This document shows, piece after piece, positions 1-13,555 of a stretch of 64,000 nt of DNA; the first letter of the stretch is position 1; every line of letters begins with the position of its first letter. The stretch lies in assembly GCF_015832195.1 (NCBI RefSeq), contig NC_052018.1, positions 57,473,666 through 57,537,665 of the forward strand, written 5' to 3'. Source of the stretch: Motacilla alba alba (taxonomy: Eukaryota; Chordata; Aves; Passeriformes; Motacillidae). Below the pieces are notes generated by a model. That model saw only the letters and a list, made by a program, of their open reading frames with translations, ran no database searches and was not told the origin of the DNA. The position numbers were made by a program, and so were the translations under genes.

Positions 1-2060
1 TCCCTCCTCTGCACTTTGGGACCAGTTCTCCCAACCAGACCTCCATGCTTGTGTCCCTCTAGTCTCCCTTCCACGCCCGTAACTTTCTCCCAGCTAAATG
101 TGATCTGGGTTTAATTCTATTAAAAAACCCCAACTCCTTATTTAATTTATTCTAGTTATGCAAAAAGAGAAGAGGGACTTTTGGGCGTAAAGGCTTTATT
201 ATACAGAGTACAGTGGAAAGTAAAGGAATACATCCACCAAGGTCATGAAAAGACTGTGTTTTGCCTCCTTCCACTAGTAAGGTCCCAGAGCTGTTGCACT
301 ATTTTTTGTGTAGCTAAGACAAGTTTGTGCATCTCTCTGAACTTTGACTACATTAAAATAATGGGATAAGAATTTAGAAATTTTGTTTGATAGTTTTCCA
401 TAGCTTTTATTGAAAAAAATCTTGTTATTCCTTTGGGGAATGACAACATGGCACTTTTATCCTGGTCTGCTCTAGAAAGACATAGATTGAGACCAGAGTT
501 TTCTGCATCCCTTTTCCTGAATTGTTTGTGTATCAAGCTTGCCATGGTGTGGAGAGTTGCTCAAGAAGACTTCAGTTAAGCCAGACCATCTCCAGCTGTG
601 AAGCTGAAGGAAAGGAGCTGAAGAAGCTTAGCCAGGTCTTGAGTCTTTGTGCTCCAACTTTTTTTCTGCCAACCCATTTGCACGCAGGTTACCCCATCTC
701 TGAGGGAATGAGGGAAAGAGGGAAATGAGTGAACTCTCTCAGAGTGGAAAATCTTGTGGTCCCCATGCTTCCTCAATTTGAGTGATGCAAATAATCTGCA
801 TGTTTGTGACATGGTGAAGCACATTGTCATTGTCACCCCAGCATGTTGTTACCTGAAGCCTGCAGGCAGCCTGGAACTCTAGCTCAGGGTTGTGCTCACC
901 TCTCTATACTTACAAAGGTGTTCTCTCTTACACATTCAGTGATTCTGGCACATGGAGAGTGAGTGCTCCATTATGCTCCATGTGGCTTTTCATTTTATTT
1001 TCTTCATAGCAATATCCAAGTACGAGTCTGAAGTGATAGATCTGCTATTTGCCACTAACAGCTCAGCCTCATGGCTCTCTTGGGGAAAATTGTGCATTTG
1101 GAGCACTGCTTTTTTAAAATAGGTTTTGGTTTTCTTTTAATAGGATCTTGTTTCTGTTCTATGTATAAATAAATAAACCAAATATGTGTATATTTGCATG
1201 TATAAACCTATGTAAATGTAATTAAAGTTTTGGGGTTTTTTTTCCAAAGAAGGCAAGGCTCAAGAGGAATGTCTCTTTTCAAAGGCAGGGAGGATAATAT
1301 TTAAGGTGGTTCTCAGTGGATGCAAGAGTTCATTCCTTAGCCTGAGGCCCTGTCCTGAAGATTATATTGTTAGGTGGGCTTTATCCTCACAGTGGAAATT
1401 GTCACTTTATCTTAGGAATGGAGTTTTAATGGCACTCTTTATGTCCTATACAAATGCATGAGTAAGTGTGCTATTCCTCCCACCTGCTGTCCAACATCAA
1501 AACCCCCAGAATTACCGTTAAAAGTCTAGGCCCTTGATAACCATCATTAGCTGGGATGCTGCCAGTAGTAAAAAAGTTATCAGCAAGCTCCATCAGTAAG
1601 CTGAAATTGACTTCAATATCAGTTGAATGAATTCCTAAAAAAAAAATAAAAAAAACACCAAAAAACCCCCCCAAAAAACTCCCAAAAAACCCAGGTTTGC
1701 ATTTGAGGCATAAACTACCCGAGAGTGAGAAAAGATTACTGTAATACATTAAAAGAATAGTTTCCTATACTATCTGCCCTCATGCATTGTAATTAACCTA
1801 TATGAAGCCAGAACTATGTATTATACATGAGTTAAGAGCATCCAAGCTCTCTGTAGACTAGGCCACTTACCTACTTGTGTTAGCATGGGGCTGCGGTTTG
1901 GATTTGTGCTGAACACAGGGTTGGTAATACAGAGATGATTTTGTTAGAGCTGAGCAGGGCTCACACAGAGCCAAGGCCTTTTTTGCTTTTCTTACTGCCA
2001 TGCTGGCAAGGATGCTGGGGCGGGCAAGGGAGGTTACAGAGAGAAACAGCCAGGACCGGT
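1..2060. other. Intergenic DNA, left edge
   Basis: AT-rich sequence with only short, unrecognised reading frames. Apart from the A/C tract at 1637-1692 I see no gene, exon or repeat that I can name. Confidence 0.6.
1637..1692 (+). repeat. A/C-rich simple tract
   Basis: Imperfect runs of A broken by CCC and single T or C. Low complexity with no coding value. Confidence 0.85.
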
Positions 2061-2240
2061 CAAATACTGGAATCATCTGCCCAGGGAGGTGGTGGAGTCA
2101 CCATCCCTGGATGTGTTTAAAAAAAGACTGGATGTGGCACTTGGTGCCATGATCTAGTTGAGGTCTTGGAACATGGGTTGGACTCGATGATCTTAAAGGT
2201 CTCTTCCAACCTAGAAATTCTGTGATTCTGTGATTCTGTG
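2061..2240 (+). mobile_element. CR1 LINE 3' fragment (5'-truncated)
   Basis: This is the CR1 3' terminal region in forward orientation. It has the CTGCCCAGGGAGGTGGTGGA block (2079-2098), the GGTTGGACTCGATGATCTTA block (2176-2195), and the terminal array of ATTCTGTG units ending at about 2240. The 5' end stops near 2061, which is the usual CR1 5' truncation. No protein-coding part is left. It looks relatively young and little diverged. Confidence 0.93.
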
Positions 2241-3154
2241 GGTTTGGGAACAGGAGGTTGCAACCAGAGCCAGCCGGCTTACTCCTACAGCAGCACACAG
2301 GCAATTTCTTAAAAAGATTAATAAACATGCAGTTTTCTCTGGTTCTTAGTGGAGTGCATGGAAGTGAACAAAGAAGGACTAAAGTCACAGAGGTAGATGT
2401 AGCTCTATACAGAAAAGGGAGTAGATGAGTGGTGAAGCCCTTTCATTCATAGGGATGATTCTCCTTAGACACACAAAATATGGACTATATTTACTTTTCC
2501 AGACTGAGCAGTACCACGCTGAGGTCTGAGGCCAACTTCAGCTCCCTATTTTATTTAAAAAACTGTGATTGCATGGTATCAGCTGGCACTGTCCCCTCTA
2601 GATGTGTGTATGCACAGGGGGAGGTGTATACACCTGAGCATGCAGAGAAGGTTTAGGCTGCATCCCCCAAAGGGGCAGGTACTGCACAGGCTCCTGTGTC
2701 AGCAGGTGTCGAAGGATTCTGATGTTTCTAGGGATGCATTTGGGGCCAGACAGGGACCATGAAACCTCTGCCCAGCCCAGAACACCTTTATGTTAGGAGA
2801 GAGCAAAAGGCTGCTGTGCTGTGGGGGAGAGCAGAGCTTGCTGGAGGTGCTTTACAACTCTCCCAGGATGTTTTTGTGATTTCAACAAATCTAGCTGCTC
2901 CAGCATAGCCCCACTGCATCCAGCTGCACATTTGCATGCTGGACAACAACAAGATGAACCACATTTTTATATTTTCCTTGAGTTATCCAGTGTTATGAAA
3001 CCCATTTGGAGTTTGGAAAAGGCCATGGACTTCTTGAAGATCTAGAGTAAGGAAACAGCCCAATTATGCCTTAACCACAGATTTTCATAACTGCAAAACA
3101 CTCAGGTGTAGATCAAAGAGATTGAAGGAGAGGCATCAGACATGTGCCAGTGCC

Positions 3155-3187
<33 letters not shown>

Positions 3188-5589
3188 AAAAAAAAAAAGA
3201 AAAGAAAAGAGAGAAAAATGAGGAAAAGCAGTGAAGACAAAACCTGGAGGAAATCAACATTGCCTCTGTCCCTCTGTCAGTGCATCTCCTATCAGTCAAT
3301 ACTTGCCTTCACAAGCTGGGCAGATCCTGCACTACAAACCACTTGAGGAAATTCATGTCTGGCTTTGAGGGTGTGTCCTCAGCACAGGCAGCCATACCTG
3401 CACTGTCTGGGATGCCAGCAAAAACACACTGGGCCTCTCCCATGGACAGGTACACAGCCCTCCTTCCAGGCAGCACCCAAAGAAAGCACAGATGGGACAG
3501 GAAAGGGGGCCTGGTTTGCACAAACCAGTCAAGGAAACAATGAGCAAAAGACTCAGCATCTTCCACTAGTGAGTCCCAAAGTAAAAGATAAGCCAAAGTT
3601 AGGGCTTTGGGTACTTGTTTGCACCTGGTTAGTAAACAACGCCCTAGATATGAAGAACAAAGTGAGGGACCCTTCTGTTTTCTCCCCCTTTGAAAGTGAG
3701 GAGTTCAGCACAGCATATCAAGTGGCTGAGTCATGAATCAGAAGACTTAAGCAGCAGAGTACAGCAATAAAACATAAAATCAAGCACTTGCCATCTCTGA
3801 AACAGGGACTTTCCAGAATGGTTGGGAATCTTCATTATTTATGCTGCACAATTAAATATTCACAATTTCCTGCTAAATTTAGGTTTGTTAAAGTAAACAA
3901 TGATGCATAAGGGCAGAACTGGACAATTCCATTTTTAGGTATTAATAATTCAGGACCGTATTTGAAAACAACAGAGGGATATGTACAATACATCATAGAG
4001 GTTTTTATTATATCCACCCACTACTTACCCACCCACACAGAGAGCTGGGTACTGTTTCTACTTGGAAACAATATAGCATCATCATATCTTAGGCTTCTTT
4101 TAGTGTACAGATATACAGGATGCATTTGCAAGAATGTAGTGTGTTTTTTGTTCAGCTGGATGACTCATTCTTTTTTCCTGCAACCAAATCAGCCTCTTAT
4201 TACTTAAAGTTGGTATTGACAAACACTCATGCTTAGGATAACAGAAACTGTGTTTATCAGATTACATGAAAATAGAGAAAACTGTTTTCTGCAATGTGGA
4301 AAATATTATTCTGGGATAAAGCTCTGACAAGGAGCTCTCAGTTCTGGTATTACCTTCAAGATCTGAACACTTTTGTTTATCACATTGTCATTATTTATCT
4401 TGCTGTCCTTAAGGGCATGTTAAATTTTTATTGCTTTGGGACATATCTGATAAATTCCTTATGCAACACTGGCTATTACCTGTGTGGTCTGCCTCTGACA
4501 CCAGTACAGCCACAGCACAAAGAGCTATGTGGGGTGCGTGGAAAGGGCCAGAGAAGAAAAGGAGAGACAGTGGATGCATCTCTCAGGGATGTGTTTTTAC
4601 TGCAGTGTGGGGTTGTAGTTTTTGTTTAAGGACTGATATCTTTGCTGTCGTTCAACAAGTTCAGGATTGATTTAGCTTAAGTAAAGGAGGTTTCAGACTT
4701 TCTGCTTGCCTATGGTGCCAAGCAATGCCTGCAGAGACATAAGTATCACTCCTGTCTCATCAGCCTCAGGATCTCTTCATCCCAGCTGCCACCTCCAGGA
4801 TGCACAGGGATGAGGAGAAATTCATGTAAGACTGATTTCAGCTTTCTGGTGGTCAGTCTAGATAATGCCCCATAGACACTGTATAAGAGATTCAACAAGA
4901 GATTTGATAACGTAAGGACCCAATTTCAAGCTGGAGAAAGAAGATGAATTTCCAGCAAGTAAATCCCAGCATGAGTCCAAATTAAGCAAAGACAAAAGAT
5001 AGACCTCAAGTGAAAGAGGTAAACAGCTGTGTCCTTTTGATGAAATTGTTTCAGGTTTATTTAGGTGAAATGAAGATAAGAACTTGCCTGGAAGCAGCTT
5101 GCTTTATTTTATAGCTATCTGGTTATTTTTTCTTCTGCCCAGACCATCTGTTCCATTGGTGGGTATGTCATCATTCACACACCCACTGAATGCCAAATTA
5201 ATCCAAGTCACACAGCTTACACCTCCCTTCTGACTTAGACCAAACTATATTTTATTCCAGCATAAAATAGGCATCAGAGCTAAGTTTGCCTCACTCACTT
5301 CCAAGGAGGAAACAGTGAGCTTTGGGACTTAGTGTCATCCTTTAAGGGAACAACCATAAAACACCAGAACTTTTATAGTGGGTCCACCACATCTCATCAG
5401 CACTGGGCAATAATGGATGCACAACAGAAGAAGGGATAGAGAAATAGAGCAAGGATGCAGCCAGAGCAAGCCATGCTGCCAGACCCCTCTTTCACACTCC
5501 CAGGGTCTGCATCTTTGGAAAACTCTGAGTCTCTGTATCCAGGAATTCTCAACTGATTCCCTTTTTCCTTTGTCTTTTAAGCCCACAAA
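2241..5589. other. Intergenic DNA between CR1 copies
   Basis: No recognisable exon. All reading frames are short and unlike known proteins. The A-rich tract at 3155-3219 is the only clear feature. Confidence 0.6.
3155..3219 (+). repeat. Poly-A/GA-rich tract
   Basis: Eighteen A residues are followed by further A runs broken by G and GAAAAGA units. There is no AATAAA just upstream and no gene-like sequence before it, so a processed-pseudogene tail is not supported. Confidence 0.9.
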
Positions 5590-6615
5590 GATTTTTTGTG
5601 CCCACAGCCTCCTGTGGCAATAAGTTACACAGCTGAACTGTGGCTTGAAAAGTTACCTCCTTTTACTTGACTTGAAACTACCTCTACTGATTCCATTTAA
5701 TGCTGTATTGGAAGACAGTGAACACTTTTTCTCCATCTGCTTCCTTCTAGGTACTTAAGATTATTTAGACATTTATCATATGCCCTCCATGGTTTTCTCT
5801 TCTTCCAGACAAAGGTTTCTGACATTGCTGACCATTTCTCACACCAAAACTGTTCCAGATTTTGCAGCATCTTTGTTTTTTTTCCCTCACACACTTTGAG
5901 CTACGAGGATGGGGACAGAAGAGCTTACACTATTTAAGTGAAGTCACACGGTAAACCTGTACAGCAACTTCATGCTATTTTCTGATTTGGTCTTAATTTC
6001 TTTCCTAATATTTGGTTTGCTTTTTTAAATGCTACTGAGCACTGAGCTGACATTTTCATAGGCCTCTCTATAATAACCTTGAGATTGCTTTCCATGGTAG
6101 TAACAGCTACTTTGGTGACTATCACTGCATTTGTATAGTTGGGTTTTTCCTCCCATGTGCATTACTTTACATTTATCAATATTGAATTCAACTGCATTTT
6201 TATTTCCAAGTCATTCTGCATTATGATATCCTTCTGCAGCTCTCAGCAAGTTGGCTCTAAATTTACTTCTTTGAAAAACTCATTATTATCAGCAAACTTT
6301 GTTCCTTTATCTCATCCCACTTTCCTGGTCACTTAGGACTAGATCAATCAGTGCATTCCTGTGGGAATACACTGTATATAATGTATAATAATAACAACAT
6401 GTAATACAGCCCAGTGGGAGTCCATTGGTGATCTTCCTCCAAGGACTTTTATCCTTTGTGTCCTATCCTTTAACCATTTATTTCTCCATGAGAGTACATT
6501 CTTTTTAACTCATTGCAGCATAAGTTATTTACTTTCAGGTAAGACTTGTCCCACTGAAAATGCAGTTTAATAATTTTGAAAGTAATTTGAACCGTAGTTA
6601 TATCCAAAAGCAACT
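5590..6615 (-). mobile_element. Ancient, highly diverged CR1-like LINE fragment (about 1 kb)
   Basis: On the - strand this matches the 3' half of the old amniote CR1/L3-type LINEs. Telling blocks, read on the + strand, are TGTGGCAATAAGTTACACAG (5612-5631), TAGTTGGGTTTTTCC (6137-6151), TGTGCATTACTTTACATTTA (6157-6176) and CCATTTATTTCTCCATGAG (6473-6491). These lie in the antisense of the reverse transcriptase C-terminus and the 3' region. The frame is fully broken. It lacks the clean terminal array of young bird CR1 and is clearly much older than the other copies. Edges are approximate. Confidence 0.75.
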
Positions 6616-8399
6616 GAGTGGGACTCCATGGAGACAGAACCAAACTCACTCTTTTTTGTCACAACTCAAAAAATTTTCTCTCTCCCAGTGATCATGAAAG
6701 GGTGCCTGTGACGATCTGCTGCACATGCAAGACCCAAGGACTTTCACACTCCAACTGAAGATGCGCGTAAACATCTACAGAAACAAAGATTGCACCTGTT
6801 GGCAAAGATCTAGGTTTGTTCCACATTTGATTCACTAGGATGTACTAGAGCTTCCTGGCAGTAAAGCAGTATAATTATCTGTGCTTTAGGGGGTGGATTT
6901 GTTGATCTGAGTTTATGTCAAGTGTGAGAGAGACTGTGGCCTGCAGAGATGAGGTCACTGAAATGTGTGGTTGGGAGACAACTTCGGGAGCTGCTGGCAG
7001 ATTTGCAGACCTGGGAGGCAAACAGTAATGATGGCCTTGGGAAGAAAGGGCAGTGGGGGCAATTGCTGAGTGAGACATTTCACAAGGCATTTCGGCACTG
7101 AATGCCGGAGCGGCAGCGATTTAGTGTTAGCAAAGGTCAAACTAATAGCAACAAAATATATTTAAAAATAGGGAATTGTGAAACTAAAGGGCAAATACAT
7201 AACTGCCACACAGGACTCCTTGCTACAAGATATTGCCAAAATGACAGTTTCATTAGAGTTCAGATTCAGCATGGACTAAATCAACTGTGGAGTGGCAGGT
7301 CTGTCTTTTCAACTCTGCTACAGATGCTGTGAAACAGCTTTCTCTAGTGATTATTCCCCTCCACCCACCCCATGTCTCCTTGCCTGGTCCTAACCACATT
7401 TTTCATCTGCCTATTCATTCGCTGAAGTCTGTATTCCTTTGCAATGGCTTTTTTTTTTTAACCTTTTCTTGACAAAAAGATGTTCTATATCTGATTTCAT
7501 CTTTTACTTTAAAAAATGGGGAGTGCTTTCAATTCCTCAAGATCCTTGGCTGAATAGGCTTCATCTCTTTGATCCCTGGACGTATCAAAGTTGGCTTTTT
7601 AGCTGGGAAGAACCTTCACTTCTCCTCTCTTTCTGTCTAACTTAAAAGTAGGTCCTTCCACTCAAAATATTGATGCACTTAAAATAAAATGTCATCAGAG
7701 CACGACAGGATTGAACTCCCTGAACTAGAGCATGGGTCAGGGAGGGTTAACAGTGAGTAAGGCCGGTGAAGGCTAACCCACTTCTTGTAAATGAGCCAGC
7801 ATCTGGAAGAAGCTGTTGTAACCTGTAGTATAAAATTTTGACTAAAACTTGATGGCTGAAAAGTGGGTTGTAAAGCAAAGACAGCACAGTGCTGAGGCAG
7901 GGAGCTGTGGCATGGCTGTGAAATGGCCTCCTAGGCCATGGCAGCTCAGGGGCATGGTGGGTAGAAAGGGAGCCACAGCAGCTATCCCTCGGGTGCAGCA
8001 CTGAAAGGGCAGTGACTACTGCTGCTGAACCCAGGGTATGGGGATTTTCTTGATCCAGAGTCTGTGCTTCACAAGGGAAGTAGTCATCAGGATGCTGGAA
8101 GCCTGTGGGGGGAAAGGTGGGGAATTCCTGTTGCTGGAGCTGCAGGCAGGCATGATGCAGTGCACTTCCCTGCTGTGGCACCAGTCTCTCCAAATGCAGG
8201 ACTGGGGGGCTGTGCAATAAGGCAGCCAAACATATGTGTCTCAAAGAGATGGCTGCTTTACTGCCACTAATGAGCAAGTGTGATCCACAGTGAGTTCCTA
8301 CAGCCAAGCAATGTCAGGGAATGCTGAGGGAGAAGGAGCAAAAGACTATCAACATGTCAGGATGAGAGAAAAGTCTCTGAGAACAGAAATTTGACCAAA
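6616..8399. other. Intergenic DNA with one unusually long unrecognised frame
   Basis: A - strand frame of 186 codons is open at 7747-8307. It shows no domain, signal peptide or membrane segment that I recognise, and is Ser/His/Leu/Pro-rich, as chance frames in CT-rich sequence often are. I treat it as non-coding unless transcripts say otherwise. Confidence 0.5.
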
Positions 8400-8640
8400 A
8401 AATCTGGTGGCAGGGCCCCAGGGGCACCCCCAGCCCTGACTGTCACTGCTAGCTCCCCAAGGCTCTCCACAGCCCAGCACCCCACATCAGCCCCCAGGGC
8501 TGTCAGCCTCTGCCCCAGCCATGCTGCAGCCACGAGCCCCATCAAACCAGGCCCTGTGCCCATCCCCTGGGAGATGCCCAGGGTTGGGGCTGCTCCTGGC
8601 TGGGGGTGGGATTGAACCCAACTGAGAGCAGAGCTCCTGG
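8400..8640 (-). repeat. Unclassified GC-rich interspersed repeat, copy A
   Basis: This GC-rich block stands out from its AT-rich surroundings. Read on the - strand, it shares blocks with 50.5-50.85 kb: 23 identical bases (8588-8610 versus 50643-50665), 15 identical bases (8569-8583 versus 50692-50706) and 12 identical bases (8529-8540 versus 50814-50825), in the same order. Spacing between blocks differs, so indels are present. I cannot name the family. A - strand stop-free frame (8357-8677) runs across it but is not recognised. Confidence 0.6.
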
Positions 8641-11600
8641 CCAGGCGTTTGCTGAAGCAGGATTCATTTCTGGTCAAGCAGCTGTCTCAGCACACCCCAA
8701 GCAGGGTTGGGAGAACAATTTTGTAGCATCTGGGCATTGTGACCATGGCAGTGCTGATTCATTGCCTGTATCACAGTTCTCAAGCAGAAGACAGGTGTGG
8801 TTTTCTGCTGAGCCAAAACACTTTGGGTTGAATCCTGTGAGCATTAAAGCTTATGGCTGCATCCATGTACTTCATCTCCTTGTTGCTCCTGAGGAGAACC
8901 TTTCCTACTCCTCATGCCCACCACAGATTGTGTCTGGTGAATGCTGGTGTGTCTCTCCATGCTTGGGAAATTTGGTGGGTGCCTCTGGGGAGCTGTGGGG
9001 GATACATACACAGGTGTCATCTCACTCTGTAGGAGCTGCAGGGATAAGCAGTCATCCCTGAAAACCCATTTAGTGTGTAGGCAATACCACAGAGCTCTCC
9101 TAGGGCTTGTGGAGCTGGGAAAGCAGTGCAGAAGTGCTCCAGCCTGAAAAGCTGGCTGCAAGACACTAGAGTATAGTCACAGGATGATAGTTCAAGAGCA
9201 ATTCTGCCTGTCTCCACTCCAAGCGTTACACAGAACAGACTTTTTTGTCAATAACACACAGGTGTTCAGATGTCTAGGCATTTCACACACAAAAAAATTT
9301 GCAATTATTTCATGCTTAACCTATTTGTGTTTAACTAGCGAGATGTGTAAGACAGAGAAGTTTCTTGGGGTAGACTTTTTTCAGACCTTTCTGAACAAAA
9401 CACAATATGAAATAATTTCCCACTGAAAATGGCCCAGAGTATTTTTTGTCATTTTCGTCTCAGGTATCACCAGTGTTCTTTGCTGGCTGAAAGATTTGAG
9501 GAGCAGATTGACACAGTGGAAATTCAGTCAAGCCAGATGAACATGCCTGCAAGAGAGGTCATGAATTCTGTGTTACAAGGATAAATGAGGTCAGGATTTA
9601 TAAAAGACAACCACATACCATTGAGCCATGGACATGCTGGTCCTGTTGCCTTCTCCTTTAGCCTGAAGATGATTGTGTGGTTTGCTCCAGCCTGGACCAA
9701 CTTCAACTGCATGTTTCTGGAGGCATGGGGAGATAATCTGTGTCTTAGATTTTGTAGTGGGTACCTGTTCTTGGAAACCTGTTTACATCTTCTCATTTTC
9801 TTAATTTCAATGAATTTGGATAGTACTTAAGGGTTAATAATCTCTATAGCTCCAGTGAGAAGCTAGACACTTTGTTGTAGAACACCCGCACTTCCTACAG
9901 AACAAAGCAGCACGGGTAATGAATATTTCTCCAAGATGATTTCTGTGATTTGAGAGAGGAATTTACAGACATATTCAAGAACAGCATTCAAAAAGGGATC
10001 AAGACTTTCATATGATCGGTGCAGTAATCTACGTATTAGGCAGTCACTTCGGGGAGCTGCAAGCATTTGGGTTGTGTCTCCTTGAAGAAGTCATTTTTAT
10101 ATCAGGGATTCCTTGGGGGGAGAAAAAAAAGAGAACATGCTTGTGCACAGAGAACTCTGAGCCAGGAATCTTCAAGTTTTATTAAAGAAAGGCTTTCCAT
10201 GGCCAGAATATGTGGCAGCTGGACATATAACAGTGTCCAGTCTTTATGATCACTAGATGTAACATTGAAAATGAACTTTGGGAAAGGTAGCATGTAAGGT
10301 CTCCCAGGGGCATATGGTCATAAGGATTAATAGTATCTTTATTTTCTATTGATATGTTTCAAAATGGCTAACTGTGGGTTTCATCCTTAGCAGTGCTGGA
10401 CCACTGAAAGCAAGTAGTGCTTTTGTGAGTCTTATTTTATCAGAAATCTTGTGCTTTTGGACAGATTGAAAATGGAAAGAGAATTGCAAATCTTTTTTTG
10501 TAATAAATGTTTTGCGGCTCTCAAGCTGGTTCTCAGTGGGTGGAGACAGGTAGCAGTGCAGAAAATAATCTCTTACTGGTAACTGAGCAAATGTAAATAT
10601 AGATGTGGAGTATAAAAGCTTTCTGGCAAATGTAGACCTGGTTCCTATGATAGGAATGGCAGCACAGCAGAGTAGAGCTCCATGCAGGTGTGCCATTTCT
10701 GACAGAAGCCCGGTATCAGCAAATTCATCTGTAGAAAGCAAACAGAATGGCTTTCTGTCCCTGCTTCAGTCTGTGTGTGGGCTATTAAGACTGAAGGGGG
10801 AATTATGCGATTCAGGCACAATATGGAGCTGCCTGACAGATTGCAGACAGATGTAAGCTTGCTTTGCCTGAGCTCTGCACTGACTGAAGCTCTGCTAATA
10901 TATTCTGTTTCTCTGTCAGGCTTACTGCATCAAGCTCAGCATTATGCTGATAATGCAGTCACGTGGCCTCTGCATCCAAACTGGCTCGCTTCCCACCAGC
11001 TTGAAGCAAACTTGCATCTGTCTTCAAAATAGGATGTAGACATAACCTTTTAACAGGCCAGCACTTCTCAGCCCACATACTGTGGAGCTGGGACATGCTC
11101 AAAGCAGAAGGGAAAGGATCAGAGGTTGTTGAAACTCTTTGAAGTAGAAGGGATTTGAAGCTATATATGGGGGTACATAGGAACCTGGAAGGGGTTACAG
11201 GGAGTAGGAGCAGATGGTGGCTTGACTGACAAGTGGAGATGCAGAGCGTCTAAGTATACCAAACAAAGTGGGTCCCTGGAAGCAGGAAATCGAACAGAAT
11301 ATGTTTCACACAAGCTTGTTACTATGGCTATTCCCTGACCAGCAGATTCCACCTGTGTGTGAATGTCCCTCTTTATTTCTATGATGTGTTCCCTACTTGT
11401 GATACAGAGCAACCAAGCAATTTGATTACTGCCATGCTGATACAGATGCTTTGAGAGATTTCATTTGCACACAAGATGTCATTTTGTCATAAAAATGGAA
11501 ATATTGATTGCTCCGCAAATTAGGCTGATTATAAAGGAGAGCATAGCAGGGACTAGTGAGATGGCTAGAGAATGTCAAAAAGAATGCGCCTACTTCCTTT

Positions 11601-13209
11601 TGAGCAGGAAAAAAATAGAACTCTTTTTTTTACAGTATTAATCAAGAATCCTATGTGTACTCACAGTTGGTTAACTCTAAGTGCTTTTTTGCTTTAAATT
11701 CGAGACTTCAAGTGAAGCTCCTTTTTTAAAACTTTATTTTAGAAAGCCCAAATGAAATAGAGAGTAAGATTCTAATGGGCTGTAAGTGCCCTATTCTGTT
11801 ATAAGTCCCATTTTGTTTATATTTGGAAGAACAGCATTTACTATAATGACAAATATGCTGTGCAGACTCAACTTTCTCTTTTTTCCTAAACAGTTCACAT
11901 CACTCCTTTAAAATGCAAATGGATTTTAAAAATATTATTATTGTCCTAATATGAAAAATGTATCTTCTTTCCTGTATAATGGAGATGTTTTCTAAGCTTA
12001 GGCAAATTTTGTTCAGTGGCAAAACGTTAGTGTCCATCACTTTCAGCTAATTTTCCAGAGAAAAGGATGTAAAAAGTGAAAGCATTTATAATCCTTGCAA
12101 TTGATGGAAATGAAAACAGTAATTCCTACTACAATAGAAGTGTGTGTATGTACAACCTGACCACCAGTGAAAATATTATATTATTCACTTGAATTTTTAT
12201 AGTAAGACAGAATGACACAATTTAGCAATCATTTTATTTTTATAATGTTAATATAAAGTTGTGAATATAGTTATTTACCAGGCCCTATATTTAATCCTGT
12301 GTTTAGTTTGCCATTTACTGTTTAAAATTAATACCTTTTATGCCTCAGAAAGTTTGTACACAATTAAGCTTTCTGCAGGACCTTCACTTATTGACAAAAT
12401 ATCACTGCCCTGCTTTCCACTGTAGCAGGACTAGCTCCTATGTCTTCTGCTATTCTGACAGTTCTAGTGTTAAGATGCTGAATGTTTTTACCTCCAGGTG
12501 ACATCTGTAATCTCATGTGTTGTTTAAACAAAGGACCTTTTCAATGAATAAAAGACTGTATCAGCCTTTAATGAAGTTAACACTGGTGGTTTGGGGCCGA
12601 GGAGAGCATTCAAATAACATAACTCTTGGGTGCTCTACCCAATTGCTATTACACTGAACGTTTTTCTTGTTTCAGTTTTTATGAAAACCTTGAAGATAAA
12701 GATCTAACTTGAGACAACTTCTCTGAAAACCCAGAAGGACTTCTGAATACTCTGATGGTTTTACATATGATTTATAAAGCAAAAACTTGCTTTTCATTTG
12801 TTTTAATTTCCTCAAGCCTCTGATGTGGTGTCTCATGCCCAGTAGAGTGTGAATATATAGATTCAAGACTTCAAAACCACAAAATAATTAGCAATGTTTA
12901 CTAATCAGCCGAGCAAACCACTTCCCACCTGAATACTGGAGTAACTCTTTCTCCACTTAAGAAAAAGAGTGAAAGGTTCATAGTTTAGCCTCACAGAACA
13001 AGTAAATGGAAAGAGAGCCTGGCCTACTTCAGCAATGGTCAATTTGTTGTGCTGAAGACACCTTCTGCGTCTGCCTCAGAAGGTCCCATCTGAAGGCAGT
13101 TGCCTTTCTGAGTGCTGAGAGATGGATGTCATGGAGATACACACTTAAACTGTTAATAATCTTATGTCAAGACCCCTATAAAAGCAGTGGATTTATCCCC
13201 TCTTACTTC
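8641..13209. other. Intergenic DNA with a possible regulatory patch near 10.8-11.0 kb
   Basis: No exons recognised. Around 10939-10965 a perfect inverted repeat (GCATTAT/ATAATGC) sits beside a CACGTG E-box. The rest is ordinary AT-rich sequence. Confidence 0.5.
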
Positions 13210-13555
13210 AGTTAAGTACTCCACTACTTTCCCAGTGGATATTCCAGTCTTGAACTGCCATTAACCATTAGAATGACTTTCCAGAAGGTCATCTGAAATC
13301 TCTCATGCTGTAGCATAAACTGTTGCTTTTTTCCCTGTCTTCTGTCACATGGGAATTTATTCATTCAGGTTATTTTGCAATAATGTTTTAAATATCAAAA
13401 GGCTTCTCACATCCCCCATTTTCTAGACTAAACAACTCCATTTTTCTCACAACTCCTCTTCTTGCCTACCCTGGGCTTTTTCCAGATGGTCTGCATCTTT
13501 CCTAAAGCATGTGATATAAACAACTGTACGCAGAACTCCAGTTGGGTGCTTATTT
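13210..13555 (-). mobile_element. Ancient CR1-like LINE 3' fragment
   Basis: Read in antisense it follows the old CR1 consensus order: CAGTGGATATTCCAGTCTTG (13231-13250), CTTCTCACATCCCCCATTTT (13403-13422), TAGACTAAACAACTCCATTT (13424-13443), then CATCTTTCCTAAAGCATGTG (13494-13513) and CGCAGAACTCCAGTTGGGTG (13530-13549). It is noncoding and strongly diverged. Edges are by eye. Confidence 0.75.

Noticed and set aside
3155..3219. A-rich tract as the tail of a processed pseudogene
   Set aside because: No polyadenylation signal sits just before it, no coding-like sequence precedes it, and no target-site duplication is visible.
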